This document shows, piece after piece, positions 1 to 11,305 of a stretch of 64,000 nt of DNA. Origin of the DNA: Datura wrightii (taxonomy: Eukaryota > Streptophyta > Magnoliopsida > Solanales > Solanaceae). The position numbers were made by a program, and so were the translations under genes. The stretch is taken from positions 149,246,501 through 149,310,500 of the forward strand of contig JASDFA010000016.1 of assembly GCA_035772735.1 (NCBI GenBank), in the 5' to 3' direction. The notes beneath the pieces are model-generated. The model searched no databases. It worked only from the letters and a program-made list of their open reading frames with translations, and was not told where the DNA came from. Every line of letters begins with the position of its first letter. Positions within the stretch are counted from its first letter, which is position 1.

Positions 1-1240
1 GTTCTCAGTCTCTACTCCAGTTGGTGAGTTAGTAAGAGCCAGCTGGGAATATAAAAACTACCTTGTATCAATGTTGAGTAAAGTCATTCTAGTTGATCTA
101 GTAGAGTTAGACATGGTCGACTTCAGCCTCATTCTTTGCATGGATTGGTTACACTCAAGTTATGCCTAGTCGACTGCAGAACTAGAGTGGTCAAGATTCA
201 ATTTCCGAATGAGCCAGTCCTGGAATGGTTGGGTAGTATTTCAGCGCCTAAGGGTCAGTTTATTTCCTACCTTAAGGCAAAGAGGATGATTTCGAAAGGG
301 TATATCCATAACCTAGTTTGGGTTAGAGATTCTAGCTTCGAGACCCCAACCATTCAGTCCGTTCTAGTTGTCAGTGAATTCCCTAATGTGTTTCCCAAAG
401 ATCTTTTTGGAGTCCCTCCCGAGCGGGAAATAGACTTCGGCATAGACCTTTTTCCAAACACTCAACCCATCTCTATTCCTCCTTACAAAATGGCTTCAGT
501 TGTGGTTAAGGAGTTGATGGAACAGCTGAAGGACCTTCTAGATAAGGGCTTCATCAGGCCCAACATCTCTCCATGGGGTGCTCCACTGTTGTTCGTGCGA
601 AAGAAAGACGATACACTAAGAATGTGTATCGACTATCTTCAACTAAACAAAGTTACAGTCAAGAACACAAGATTGATGACTTGTTCGATCAGCTTCAAGG
701 AGCTAGTTATTTCTCCAAGATAGATCTTAGATCAGGATATCATTAGCTTAGGGTCAGGGAATGTGACATACCAAAAATAGCCTTCAGAACTCGATATGGT
801 CACTATGAATTTTTGGTTATGTCCTTTGGACTAACCAATTCCCCTGCATCATTTATAGACCTAATGAACAGTGTATTCAAGCTATATCTGGACATGTTTG
901 TCTTTGTGTTGATATATGACATCTTGGTATACTACAAAAATGAGAAGGATCAAGCCAATCACCTGAGGATAGTGTTGCAGACTCTCAGAGGCCGTCAGTT
1001 ATTCACTAAATCAAGTAAGTGTGAATTTTAGATGAAGTTAGTCGCCTTCCTTGATCATGTTTTCTAAGGATAGGATATTCAAGTATATCCTCAAAAGATA
1101 CCAATGGTAGAAGACAGGCCAAGACCAACTTTCCCAACAGATACATGAGTTTTCTAGGTTTAGCCAATTATTACCGATGATTTATAGAGGAGTTTTCTTC
1201 TATTGAATCCTCTCTAACTAAACTGACTCAAAAAAAGGTG
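1..1240 (+). pseudogene. P pol: protease tail and reverse transcriptase
   Basis: Translation resembles the end of a retropepsin domain (a remnant of the GMDWL motif, as CMDWLHSSYA, near 137-171). A linker follows, then RT from about 450. Visible RT blocks are the thumb/finger motif around WGAPLLFVRKKD (570-610), RMCIDYLQLNK (620-650) and MSFGLTNSPASFIDLMN (820-870). The reading frame is broken between 720 and 813 and again at 1030. In the catalytic box, normally an F-I-D-D-type sequence, the first aspartate codon has become tyrosine (L-I-Y-D, near 910-920), so the enzyme would be inactive even if translated. The following FLG..NYYR-like connection motif (1150-1190) is recognisable but frameshifted. 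Confidence 0.85.
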
Positions 1241-1259
1241 AAGGTTTAGTGGTCAGATG

Positions 1260-1600
1260 CACGTGAGAAGAGTTTCCAAGAGTTGAAGAATCGACTCACA
1301 ACAACTATGGTTTTAACCTTGCCAGAAGGAACTGATGGATTTGTAGTCTATTGTGATGCTTCCCTAGTTGGCCTCAGTTGTGTTCTAATGCAGTGGGGTA
1401 AGGCGGTAGTTTATGCCTCTAGACAGCTCAAGTTTCATGAGAAAAACTATCCAATTCATGATCTTGAATTGGTGGCAGTGGTGTTTGCCTTAAAAATATG
1501 GAGGCATTACCTTTATGGGGTTCCTGGGGATGTTTTCACCGACCACAAGAGCCTTCCGTAAGTGTTAAGTCGGAAGGATTTGAACCTTCAATAGAGAAGG
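1260..1600 (+). pseudogene. P pol: RNase H domain
   Basis: This is the RNase H domain of the gypsy polyprotein, which removes RNA from the RNA/DNA hybrid. The best-preserved stretch (1283-1561) has VYCDAS with the first catalytic aspartate, then SRQLKFHEKNYP, DLELVAVVFALKIWRHYL with the glutamate, and TDHKSLP with a further aspartate. A stop follows at about 1560 in the expected position of the linker, where family members continue. It lies between RT and the integrase zinc-binding region, as usual. Domain identity is certain; product function is very unlikely. Confidence 0.85.
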
Positions 1601-3240
1601 TGGCTGGAGTTATTGAAATACTATGACATGAGTGTTCTATACCACTCTGGGAAGGTCAATGTGATGACTGATGATTTTAGAAGGATGTCCATGGGGTGTG
1701 TTGCTCATGTTGAAGAAAGTAGAAAAGAGCTATCAAAAGATATTCACAAGTTAGCTAGGTTGGGAGTTCAGCTAGTTGATTCAGCCAAGGGTGGAGCTGT
1801 AATTCAGAGTGGATCACAATTTTCAATTGTAGCAGAGGTTAAGTCAAACCAATATAAAGACCTGATACTCCTCAAATTGAAAGAAGCATTTCTAAGAAAA
1901 CTAGTGGAGGCTTTCTCCAAAGGGGAAGATGGTGTGCTTCATTACCAGGGCATACTATGTGCTTCAGACGTAGATGACTTGAGACTGTGAATATTGGAAG
2001 AAGCGCACAACTCCAAATATTCTGTCCACCCAGGTGCCACTAAGATGTACTGTGACCTATGGAAAATCTACTCGTGGAACGACATGAAGAGGGACATTCC
2101 AGAATTTCTAGCTAAGTGTCTGAACTACCGGCAAGTTAAATTTGAACATCTGAGACCTGGGGGCATGACTTAGGATATTATCATACCCACATGGAAGTGG
2201 GAGGAGGAGAACATGGACTTCGTTATATGTTTACCTCGTACTCATCGGTAGCATGATTTTATTTGGCTTATAGTAGATCGGATAACCAATTTAGCATATT
2301 TTCTACCGGTTAAGACCATAAACTCAGCTGAGGATTATTCTAGACTATACATTTGAGAGTTGGTCAGACTACATGGATTCCCCTTGTCCATCATTTCAGA
2401 TAGAGGTACCCAGTTGACCTCATAGATCTGGAAGTCATTTCAGAAAGGACTTGGTACTCAAGTCAAGGTCAACACAACTTTTAACCCACAGACAAATGAA
2501 CAAGCTGAGTGGACTATTCAAACCTTAGAAAACATATTGAGAGCTTGTGAGATCGACTTCAAGGGCAATTGAGATGATCACCTAACTCTCATCGAGTTTG
2601 CATACAACATCATCTACTACTACAGTATTCAGATGGCCCCTTTTGAGGCATTATATGGTAGGAGGTATAGATCTCCTATATGGTGGTTTGAAGTTGGCAA
2701 AGCTACCATGATAGGACAAGATTCAGTTCATGAGGCTATGCAGAAAGTGCAGCTTATTAGAGAAAGGTTGAAACCAACTTAGAGACGCCAGAAATCATAT
2801 GCAAATGTGAGGAGATGAGAGCTAGAATTTATTGTAGATGATTGGTTTTATTTGAAGATTTCACCTATGAAAGGGGTGATGAGGTTTGGAAAGAAAGGGA
2901 AACTCAGTCCGAGGTATGTAGGACATCATAGGATTCTGAGGTGAATTGGCAATATGGCCTATGAGTTAGAATTACCTTCATAGTTAGCATTTTTGCACCC
3001 AGTCTTCCACATTTCACTGTTGAAGAAGTGCATCTGTGATCCGACCTCAGTTGTGCCACTAGACAATGTGGAGGTGAAAGATAGTCTCTTTTATGAAGAA
3101 GTCCCAGTTCAGATACTAGAACGTTAGATTCATAAGCTGAGAAACAATAGTGTCGTGTCAGTAAAGGTTTTGTGGAGGAACTAGCTAGTTGAGGGAGCCA
3201 CATGGGAGCTAGGTAGAAGCAAATATGATGGCTAAATACC
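1601..3240 (+). pseudogene. P pol: integrase with chromodomain
   Basis: From 1613 to 1990 an open stretch encodes the RNase H-IN linker (YHSGKVNVMTDDFRR, LARLGVQLVDS). The zinc-binding N-terminus follows (HPGATKMYCDLW, AKCLNYRQVK), with the second cysteine of the final CxxC changed to tyrosine. The catalytic core shows the IVDRITN first aspartate, SIISDRGTQL second aspartate and EQAEWTIQTL glutamate, but with stops at several points. The GPY/F-like C-terminal region (MKGVMRFGKKGKLSP) leads to a chromodomain around 3085-3240 (FYEEVPVQILER, SVKVLWRN, VEGATWE). Chromodomains of this family are thought to direct integration into heterochromatin. The reading frame is interrupted by at least eight stops. 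Confidence 0.85.
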
Positions 3241-3492
3241 CTTATTAATTCCCTTCCAGTTCATTTTAAGAATCAGGTATTAAATTCCTCCTTAGTACTC
3301 TATTCAGTTTCGTACTCATCAGCTCTATTCATGTTTTAAATATGCATCCTAGTTGCATCAGTTCAGTTAGTATTCCTATTCCTGTTTGAAGTCAGTCACT
3401 CCGTTAAAAATCAGTTTATAGATTCAGTTTAGGCATTGTAGTTCTTTTCCTAGTTTTCCAGCAACTTTAACCTTCATTCGAGGAAGAATAAC

Positions 3493-3508
3493 CCCAAGGA
3501 GGAGATAT
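3493..3508 (+). promoter_or_regulatory. Polypurine tract of P
   Basis: The purine-rich run CCCCAAGGAGGAGATAT lies directly before TGTAACACCC. This is the usual plus-strand primer site next to a 3' LTR, and it fixes the LTR boundary. Confidence 0.8.
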
Positions 3509-5898
3509 TGTAACACCCAAAAAATTTTCTACAGCAACCTTAGACTCTGCAGGAAGAAGTTGAAAAAATTTGTATTAGAATGACTAATTCAATGAGTCAT
3601 TGTCAGTAATAAAGACCCATTCTCTAAGTCATGATCAACCCTGTCAGTTGCCTTTAGGAACCAACAAGACATGGGATGACTCGTCAGAGGAAGTAATGAG
3701 TCATCCTGTCACTCATTGTATCCCCAACTCAGAAACTTGTTAGAACCTTCCCAGGAACCAACAAGCTAGATGATGAGTCATTATCTGGTGTTACGACTTA
3801 TGGTGTGACTCGTTAGTTGGAGCCCCGAAGTGTGGTCGAAAATCTCTTCAAGTGAAAATGAGCGGCAACAATGACCCATTGTATCACATGAAAAGACGTT
3901 GTTTTCATCCATGATGACAAGTCCAGAAATCCTTCAGAAATTCCAATGGCAAGGATGAGAGGTGACAACGACCCGTTGGTTCAACCAACGATTCATGGTG
4001 TCGTCTGTTAGTGGAATTTGATGTTTTGCTCGAAACCCTGCCAGTGACCACAAGAGGAACGAACAACCCATTGGTTTTTCCAACGAGTCATGGTTCCTTC
4101 CATGGCCCAATTCCATTGAGCTTAAGTTTTTTGCCCAGGACCAACAACTGGTCCCAACGAGTCATGGCAACAACCAACGACTTGTTGTGTGACCCGTTGG
4201 ATCTTGACGGGTAGTTTTCCAGACTTTTCCTTCAAGGTTTTGTAAATTGTAGCTATTTTAATCCCTAAACTAAATTCGTTTTGGGAACATTCAGGGAGGG
4301 GTTGAAGGGGTTGATTGACGTGTTCCAGGCAGATATCTCAGAGCTAAGCTAGGGATTTCAGTCTTCTTTCAAATTTCTTCAGACTTTTCTCAGGAGTTGT
4401 ACTCTAGTTATGTGGGAATTCAACGAGGGAATTTCTCTTCCCTTGTTCCCTAAAACCCTTTTAAATTCCTTATTAGTTCTAGCCCTAAAGATCAGAAATA
4501 GGGTTAACTTTCAGCCATATTATGAATATTTCTTATGGATTGTAGTTTTTATGAATTCTTGCAAGTTTTCACTAATTATTAAGCATGTTGTTATCCTCTT
4601 CATGGAATATTATTTTAACCCTAGTTTATATGAATACAATAAATTGGGTCTTGCATAATTGTCTAGATACAAACATTTCTTGACTTTTTTAGTCATTTAA
4701 ATTCCATATTATTTCCATTATGTAAGTCAATAGTCAGTTTGAATGTCGGTTCAATCTTAGTCAGTAATTAGCCTCTTAAGTATCTTTCAGTTTGACTACA
4801 GTCAATTCTTGAGGATCTCAGTAACACTCCTTAGTATCAGTTATTAGGTTGTTCTTTATACGGTTATGACACTTTCAAATAATGCAGCTCTGGCCAGTAT
4901 TAGAAAACTAGTTTCTAGTTATCAGGTCCTTTAGACTATCAAGGTACTTCAAGATAAGTACTCCTGACTTATGTCTTGGGAAATCAATTTTGAGCTATCA
5001 GCCAAGCATTCACTGTTAGGACTTTTAGTGGGAGTGGGAGATAGCACTAAGCGGGCCGGGGTTCGGCGCACCCAAGTTCTCAGAACTAAGTTGCCACTAT
5101 AGGTTTTAGCCTGAATGGGCAGCAGACAGTGATCACCCAGTTCAGCTACTATGCCCTAGCAAGGTATAGTGGGCCTTCACCGACTGGGAGTATACATCAG
5201 ACTCCACGTTTAGCTCACCTGGTTATATGTCGATTATAGTTTCTCCCATAGTATTAGAGCATTACCTCTTGTCAGTACAGCTCAACTTCAATTTCAGCTT
5301 AGTTCAGTTATATAGATTTCAAGATATATTTATTACCATCAATCAGTACTTTAATTTACATTATTACAGCTATATCTTCAATACTTATCAGCTTGTAGTT
5401 AGTCATTTTATGTCACTTCGGTTCAGTTATGTATTCCTAGTATATAACTTACATCTTGCATACTTAGTGCATTCAAAGTGCTGATGCTTATTTGCATGTT
5501 GTATCATATTATGATACAGGTGTCGCAGCAGCATCAGCAGTTCCCCTCGGACAATTTCAATAGCTCCATATTGGTGAGCCCTCATTGTTCGAGGATGAGG
5601 TTTTAGTTTCTTTCAGTTCCTATTTGATACTTTAGAGTTAGCTAGGGGATTGTCCCAGAAACTCGCCAGTTAGTAGTTGGCTTTCAGACATAATAGTGTT
5701 TAGCTTATTTGTATTATTTTAGTTTTCAGTATTTTATCAGACATTCCTTATTTTAGAAATCAGTTATTTCAGTTATGTTTTTGGCTTTCGTGATGTTTAT
5801 TTAGTTAACCGGTGTGATGTTAAACCATGGGTTAGCTTGGGGTCCCTTGTGGCATCATGTACCGTGTCGCGTCTAAGATGCAGACTCGGGTCATGACA
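3509..5898 (+). repeat. 3' LTR of P
   Basis: The LTR starts TGTAACACCC after the polypurine tract and ends CATGACA at 5898. The first kilobase contains many short TGA(C/G)TC(A/G)-type motifs in both orientations (for example near 3594, 3676, 3700, 3775, 3807, 4085, 4155). The end GACTCGGGTCATGACA is shared with the LTR tail at 54740-54768, so both belong to one LTR subfamily. No second LTR of P is visible in this window. Confidence 0.85.
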
Positions 5899-6217
5899 AT
5901 AGTGAACTTTATGGAAATCTTTTAGTATGAATTTTCAATAACATAAGATGCTATGTGCACTTGTTTTAATTATCCATGCCCCCTTTTTTGAATGGAAGAA
6001 ACACTTGTGAACCATGCCAATTGTTTGTGGTTACCTCTTGAAGCATTGGCAAAATTGTTGAGTCTTTTATTTTCACTAAGTTAGTATGCGATTTTGGGGT
6101 TGTTTTAGTCCTAGTGGTCCCTTGTGCATAACTCATATGGGTAACATGCTTAATTCGATTTTCAGCTAGGAAGAAATGCCTTAGTTGAGGACAAGCAATT
6201 GTTTATGTTTGGGGGTT
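5899..6217 (+). mobile_element. Athila-type 3' internal tail with polypurine tract
   Basis: The segment ends with GAGGACAAGCAA followed by GTTTGGGGGT. That is the same arrangement seen in reverse at 56323-56360 before the LTR of element F. It is non-coding in every frame. It seems to be the target into which P was inserted and is the only internal part left of this element. Confidence 0.6.
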
Positions 6218-6850
6218 TGATGAGTTGGTAATTTACAAACTCATTAGGCTTTTAAACATGAGCTTTTTCTTGGTTTTTAAGTAACTTAGAAAGGTTTTAT
6301 GCCCTTTCTCTTTGGTTTTTGCAGGTATTAAATTTAAATAGATAAAGAAACGGAATTGAAAAGAAAGCATAGTGATGAGAAAAAGAGGACCTGCACTTCC
6401 TAGGATGATATCTGCAGAATGCAGGCCAAACGAAGGAACACATTGGTCTAAAGCTGAAAGAGCACCTGTAAATCATTGTTCAGCACCTGCGAAATGTAGG
6501 TCCAAACACATAACCATGTAAAGATTCTCTGGCCCAGAGATGTGAGCGACTCGGGCCTCATAGATGGGCCATGCCAGTGAGGCCGTTCTGAGAGGGGTAA
6601 AATCATCCAACATTAGCTCAAGGACATTTTGGATGCTTCTCGGGGCAAAATAGGCTTACATGCATATGAAAAGAGGAGCGGCCTTCCTCTATTTTGTACA
6701 CCTTTTTTGTAGAATAGTATATTCCATTCCATTGTATTGTTTTTAAATTGAATTTTAGAGAGAGAAAAAGATAGAGAGAAGTGAGAGCTTTTCACTTCAT
6801 CTTCTTCATCTTTATAAGGTGAACTTCCATTGAAGAATACACTAGTCTAC
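6218..6850 (+). repeat. Partial Athila-type LTR, + strand
   Basis: It starts TGATGAGTTGGTAATT right after a GGGGGT purine tract, the same start as the F LTR read on the - strand. It includes a region rich in GAGAGA near 6757-6785. It is cut at about 6850, where sequence changes to a reverse-strand chromovirus LTR. The right boundary is approximate. Confidence 0.6.
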
Positions 6851-8503
6851 CTAAATATTCATCATAATGTGATGCTTTACCAAATGTCGCCAATATGTTG
6901 AATGTAAGGTATGTAAAATATCTGAATAAAATAATAGATAGTTGATTGTTTCTCATATATATATATATATATATAAAGTATGTATTTAGTTGAGTGTTTC
7001 TCATAACCGACATACATCATGAATGAGCACATGATGTCCAACTTCTTGCCCAAGTTGGAAGAACCATCCAAAGTCTTGCCAGGGCAGAGGGAGAAATTTA
7101 AATTATGGATCCATACTAAAGCACTTACCAGGGGCTATCTAAGGAGTTGCCTGAAGCAATGACACGATTCTAACCTGCACTAGCTATGTAGTTTTGAGGC
7201 TTTCAAGTTATCTAAACACTTCACCAACTTGGTGCTAAATAATCCTCCCAAAAACTATGCTCATATAAATATGCCTCTCTGAGGTAGCTGAAAACATCTT
7301 TTATAAAAGCACTTTAGCTATATTTATAATAGATGTTTAAAAGAATTGTTCAGCCTTGGCTCAAAACTCTTTGAAGACTTGGGAGCTTCTGTGCTCCAAA
7401 ATTCTTGAGTGTCAAAATCAAGACTGTACTTTAGCTTTTTGAAAATCATGATATATACGGTGCTTTCTTTCCCCAAATCTTTTTATGATATATCTATTAA
7501 AAATCTACTCAAGTTTAGTCATGAAAACAATGCATTTATTTCATAATACAAAGCTTTTGAAAATAATGAGTTTCTTACACTTTGGTCCTTGGAATAAATG
7601 ACATGATCCATCATCAATCAATCAAGAATTATGAAATTTCATCAATAATCAAGAGAGTAGAATTATTATCAATTATCAAAATATACAAACATATATCACA
7701 ATTGGATGAAGAAATTCAACATTGAACAATTCATCAATAGGGAAGAAGACAAAATCATGGAATTGGGAAAAACCCAACTTTACTTTTATGAACTCTTTAC
7801 CAAATGTAAGGCATGAGGAAGAATCAAATTTCTCACTTAGTTTATCCTTACATACCTGGAGAGATGAACTTTTGACTTCAGCTTGAAAGGCCCTAGATTG
7901 AACATGATAAATTCCTAACTTCTTGGAGAGCCTGTGAGCGTAATGAATCTTGAATTTACGTTGTTTAGAGAGGGAATGAGAGTTTATACTAATAAAACAC
8001 TTATATATATACTCCAGATTATGGTTTAGGTTATAAAAAAGAGTAAAATAACCCTAGGATTCCGTCTGGAAAATTGCCTGTACAGTGATGACGAGTCATT
8101 ACATGAGAAGTCACATGAGTCGTTAGATGTCATCACTACTCATGGTGACCTACTCGTGGTCGCTAAAGCCTCTTGATTACTTTCTAATATCTTTATGATA
8201 GATGGTTAGGAGAGTCGTCCCTTGGTCTTACGAGTCATGACATCCATCCATCACTAATGAAGTCAAATTTGGTCCTCCTCTGATCCTCACACCATGACTC
8301 AACATGACAAGTTGTTAGTTCCTCAAATGAGACGAGTCATTGGAATCAGATATTAGAAAACTCAATTTTCTCATAACAGACCATGTCATGAGTCACTCAC
8401 CATGAATCATGATGTGATATGTTCTATGGAGATTTATCCGTTTGTTATCAATTTTTGCTTGATGTCTAGGATCTGATCTTAGGGACTTTTGGGGGTCATT
8501 ACA
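6851..8503 (-). repeat. Truncated chromovirus LTR, - strand
   Basis: Aligned by eye to the A LTR (11306-13556), it shares the accession-like blocks CTCATAACCGACATAC, CCAAAGTCTTGCCAGGGC and the terminal GGGGGTCATTACA at 8503, which is the LTR start read on the - strand. The part that would carry the other end (TGTCACGACCCG) is missing, so it is a truncated, probably orphan LTR. A cluster of GACGAGTCAT-like motifs lies at 8085-8420. No gene is visible in this 1.65 kb. Confidence 0.75.
6955..6975. repeat. (AT)n microsatellite
   Basis: About ten AT units, inside a - strand chromovirus LTR. Similar tracts sit at the comparable place in both LTRs of element C (45018-45064, 50192-50215). Confidence 0.9.
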
Positions 8504-9240
8504 CGACATACGTTCAACATTAATCTACAATCATACAAGAGTCAAGTTCATGAGCATAGATGTCTCTAACAAAGTTATTCAATTTACACAACTTTCTTCA
8601 AATTCACTTACATCAATCATGTGTATCACTTAACGAAAGCACCAAGCATTTAACCAGTGAAAGGTTTGACAAAAGGATTCTAAAGACTAACTTTCCCTCA
8701 AGGCGGTCGTCATCCATCCATCATTAGAAAAAGCCTCTATTATGATTTTTCATAAAAATTTAAAATTTATTCTCGGTTCAAAGAGCCCTGCCCTCAAAAA
8801 TAAGTGAAAAGAAAAACCAAGGGGTGGGTGAAGTTTGCTCTTATTAAACTTTTAAATAAAACACTTTATACTCAGCAAATACTTCACCCTTAACAAACAT
8901 CCAATATTTGAAATTCCCTCACCACACACTTAAAATCATGCTATGTCCCCAGAGCATTATTTAAAAGTAGACTCAGGATTAGGAAAACTTTCTAAGGCCT
9001 CTAGGCCTAGCTAACAACATGTTTCAATCCCTTATTTGATCAAAGGGGCTAGAAACCCCACACTCGTGCTTCATCATGCTCCCTAGCTTTACTTCTGTGG
9101 TTACTTTGACTTCCCTTCAATCCGACTGAACAGACAAAAACCAAAACAAAGGGTGATATTATATAAATAAAAACAAAATAAAAAATCACACCTTTGGTAC
9201 AACTTGGGTTACCTCCCAAGCAGTGCCTGATTTAAGATCG
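8504..9240 (-). repeat. Conserved non-coding 3' block of W
   Basis: It is similar to 30150-30910 in K, including GTCATCCATCCATCAT (8709), AGAAAAACCAA (8811) and the AAGGCCTCTAGGCCTAGCTAA block (8996-9016). It begins on the - strand with a junction motif, GGCACTGCTTGGGAGGTAAC (complement of about 9210-9230), that also starts the blocks of K and E. No open frame worth calling is present. Confidence 0.6.
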
Positions 9241-9405
9241 CTGCACGATGTGAGTTCCATCCCCTCAGGTTGTCCACAATCTCGTCTTCCCTCTCGGACA
9301 CAATTTCCTGCACAATTTTCCTCAATCAACATTTTCCCTCTTTCTCATCTTTCCATCCCAACAAGGATCATCTTTCAGTCTATCTTACTTTGGCTCAGGT
9401 TATTT

Positions 9406-9900
9406 CTATAGCTTGGGAATTTTTTCTGCATTAGCTTTGGGCCATTTCGCGAGATCTTTCAGATAAGTGTTTGTTAGCTGGCACTCCTCCACCCCACACT
9501 CATTCCCTTGTACTACAGTGGTCATATATAGATCCCTGCAGTTTTTCGGGGTGTTGAGTGCTTTGAACACTCTAAAACTAGCCTTCTCATCATTGACTCT
9601 CATTTTTAGGTTTCCCTCTCTAACATCGATAAGTGCTCCACCAGTTGCCAAGAATGGATGTCCTAATATTATTGGCACCCTATCATCTACTTCAAAATAA
9701 ATATTAATAAATTCTGTAGGGATTATGAACTTATCCATCTTTATGACCACATCACCAATGATCCCCTCCGAAACCACTTTTGATCTATCAGCCAACTGTA
9801 GCACCACTTTTGAAGGCCTTGGTTTTCCCAAACCAAGAGTACTAAATAATGAGAAGGGAATAAAGTTCTCAGTTGTCCCTAAATCACATAAAAGCCTGCA
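9406..9900 (-). pseudogene. W aspartic protease (retropepsin)
   Basis: This protease would cleave the Gag-Pol polyprotein. The active site DLGTTENFIP is encoded at 9871-9885 and leftwards, so the catalytic aspartate codon is intact. It is followed by LGLGKPRPSKVVLQLADRS, a hydrophobic strand VPIILGHPFLATGGALIDV (flap and second hydrophobic-hydrophobic-Gly motif) and LKMRVNDE. A stop lies just upstream of the active site (about 9898), separating it from gag. The open part is 141 codons. The ILGHPFLATG signature is typical of Athila and related gypsy proteases. Confidence 0.75.
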
Positions 9901-10642
9901 TTAGCTCACTTCCACAAGTTTGTATCAGGAGGATGAAACTCCTCGGGTCGTTGAGATTTTCTAATAGCTTGCTCATCACCCTTGAGTTGCACTCTTAAGT
10001 GAGTGCCACCATTTTCACATCCACCAGCATCTTCTTATTTGAAACCACCTCCTTCAAGTACTTATCATACTTGGGTATTCAATGTAAAATATTAATTAGA
10101 GGAAGGTTTATGTGAAGTTCTTTGAAAATATCAAAGAACTTCTTCAAGCATACAACCTCTCTTACTTTGCTAGAGCCTTTGAGGGAATGGTGGTGGTAAT
10201 CTCTTCACTATTTGCTTTGCTAGTTATGCATTATTCTCTCCAGTTGCTCTATTTTTACCCTTATCTACAACCTGGTCTGGTTTTGTCATTTCAGCTTGCA
10301 ACTCATTTTTTTCTGTTTTAATGGTGCATCATCTAACTCCCGCTCTATCCTTCAGATAATTACCATAACTTTCCTCAGGTTTAGATCTATGTCACTTGGT
10401 AAACCTCCTTAAGGCCTGGTATTATGAGTTACAGCTAACTACCAAATCTGCTTCTCCAAGGTTCATGTGGCTAACTGTTGATTTTTGAGGTCAACTACCA
10501 TCTTGGCTTGGTCAGACCGCCATTTGTACTTGATTAGCTATGATTATTTTTAACATCTCTCCAATGTTGCTAGACTGGGCATTAGCTTAATTACCAATGG
10601 CTATTGCAATTGATACTGCTGATAATTGTGATTTTGCACCTG
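9901..10642 (-). pseudogene. W gag C-terminal region
   Basis: Translation is heavily interrupted but colinear with E 62656-63240. Recognisable parts are a pre-protease helix region (FKELHINLPLINILH, then IPKYDKYLKE, 10040-10140) and a Pro/Gln-rich linker further right. Homology stops at 10642, where LTR H starts in the opposite orientation. The N-terminal capsid region is missing. Confidence 0.5.
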
Positions 10643-11305
10643 TGTACCAGCCCATAAGTCCCTAAGGTTAGACCCTAGACATGGAGTATGAACCTGGAGG
10701 AGAATTGGAATTTCCCCCTAGTATGAACCTTAGTACAACTCGTGGCATGAAGGTTCAAACCGTAAAAAGACCCATAGAAAGAGGTCCAGTTATGTCAGTA
10801 AATTTCTCTAAGAAACAACGATAGGATCCCATAGCTTGTACCAGGATTGTACGATCCATACTGAGTCATGGGAAGGGATTAAGAGAATTGTTCAGGGATT
10901 TTCGGGTTACCACTATCCATGGTACGACCCATGGTATAGTGGTACGTTCATAGTATCTTTCCATAGGTTGAAATTCAAAGAATAACTAGTGTGGTTTCAG
11001 GTGGTGCGAGCTCATGCAATGGTCCATTGTATCATGGTATGGATCGTACCATATGCCCGTACGATGGAGGATCAAAGAAGTGTAAATTGGTCAAACTTGC
11101 AATAGATGGTCACCACGCGTTGTGGTGACAACTAATTACTCATGGTGTGGGTTGTTGGTAATGGACGACAAATTTTAAGTACGATTTTATAGGGGTAGTT
11201 TCATATCTTCCCAATTTTTTAATTCCTAAATTATGCAATATTAGGGTAATTTTGAAGGGGATTTAGGAGATTAATCTATCATTCCCTCTCATTATCTCCT
11301 AATCT
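10643..11305 (+). repeat. LTR H, left part (+ strand), split by element A
   Basis: It starts TGTACCAGCCCATAAGTCC, a degenerate form of the TGTAACACCTC start seen at 36331, and stays alignable with 36331-37000. The alignment breaks exactly at 11306, where the end of a reverse-strand LTR (TGTCACGACCCG) begins, and resumes at 28574. No pol precedes it, so H was a solo LTR or a 5' LTR inserted into W. Confidence 0.75.
11301..11305 (+). repeat. Target-site duplication of A, left copy (AATCT)
   Basis: AATCT precedes A and AATTT follows it at 28574-28578. Four of five bases match and the difference is C/T. Joining the flanks restores alignment to the intact LTR near 36995-37010. Confidence 0.7.

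Larger units (their letters stand above)
1..5898 (+). mobile_element. Chromovirus P (Del/Tekay-like Ty3/gypsy), left end outside window
   Basis: This is the 3' part of a Ty3/gypsy LTR retrotransposon. Read left to right it holds the protease tail, reverse transcriptase, RNase H, integrase and chromodomain, then a polypurine tract and a 2.39-kb 3' LTR starting TGTAACACCC and ending CATGACA. Pol order RT-RNaseH-IN marks Ty3/gypsy and the C-terminal chromodomain marks a chromovirus. Many stops and frameshifts make it a relic. It abuts an Athila-type internal tail at 5899, so it was probably inserted there; the left target-site copy is outside the window. Confidence 0.9.
8504..10642 (-). mobile_element. 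Athila-type gag-pro relic W
   Basis: Read on the - strand, W contains the C-terminal part of gag, an aspartic protease, a conserved junction motif and then a non-coding block. It has no LTR of its own left: the right side is cut by LTR H at 10643 and the left side by an orphan LTR at 8503. No RT, RNase H or IN follows the protease. The same order occurs in element E (62155-64000), so absence of RT here need not be only decay. Confidence 0.7.

Noticed and set aside
9467..9700. Open frame of 77 codons on +
   Set aside because: Antisense shadow of the W protease.
10112..10321. Open frame of 69 codons on +
   Set aside because: It overlaps the gag relic of W on the opposite strand and shows no domain.
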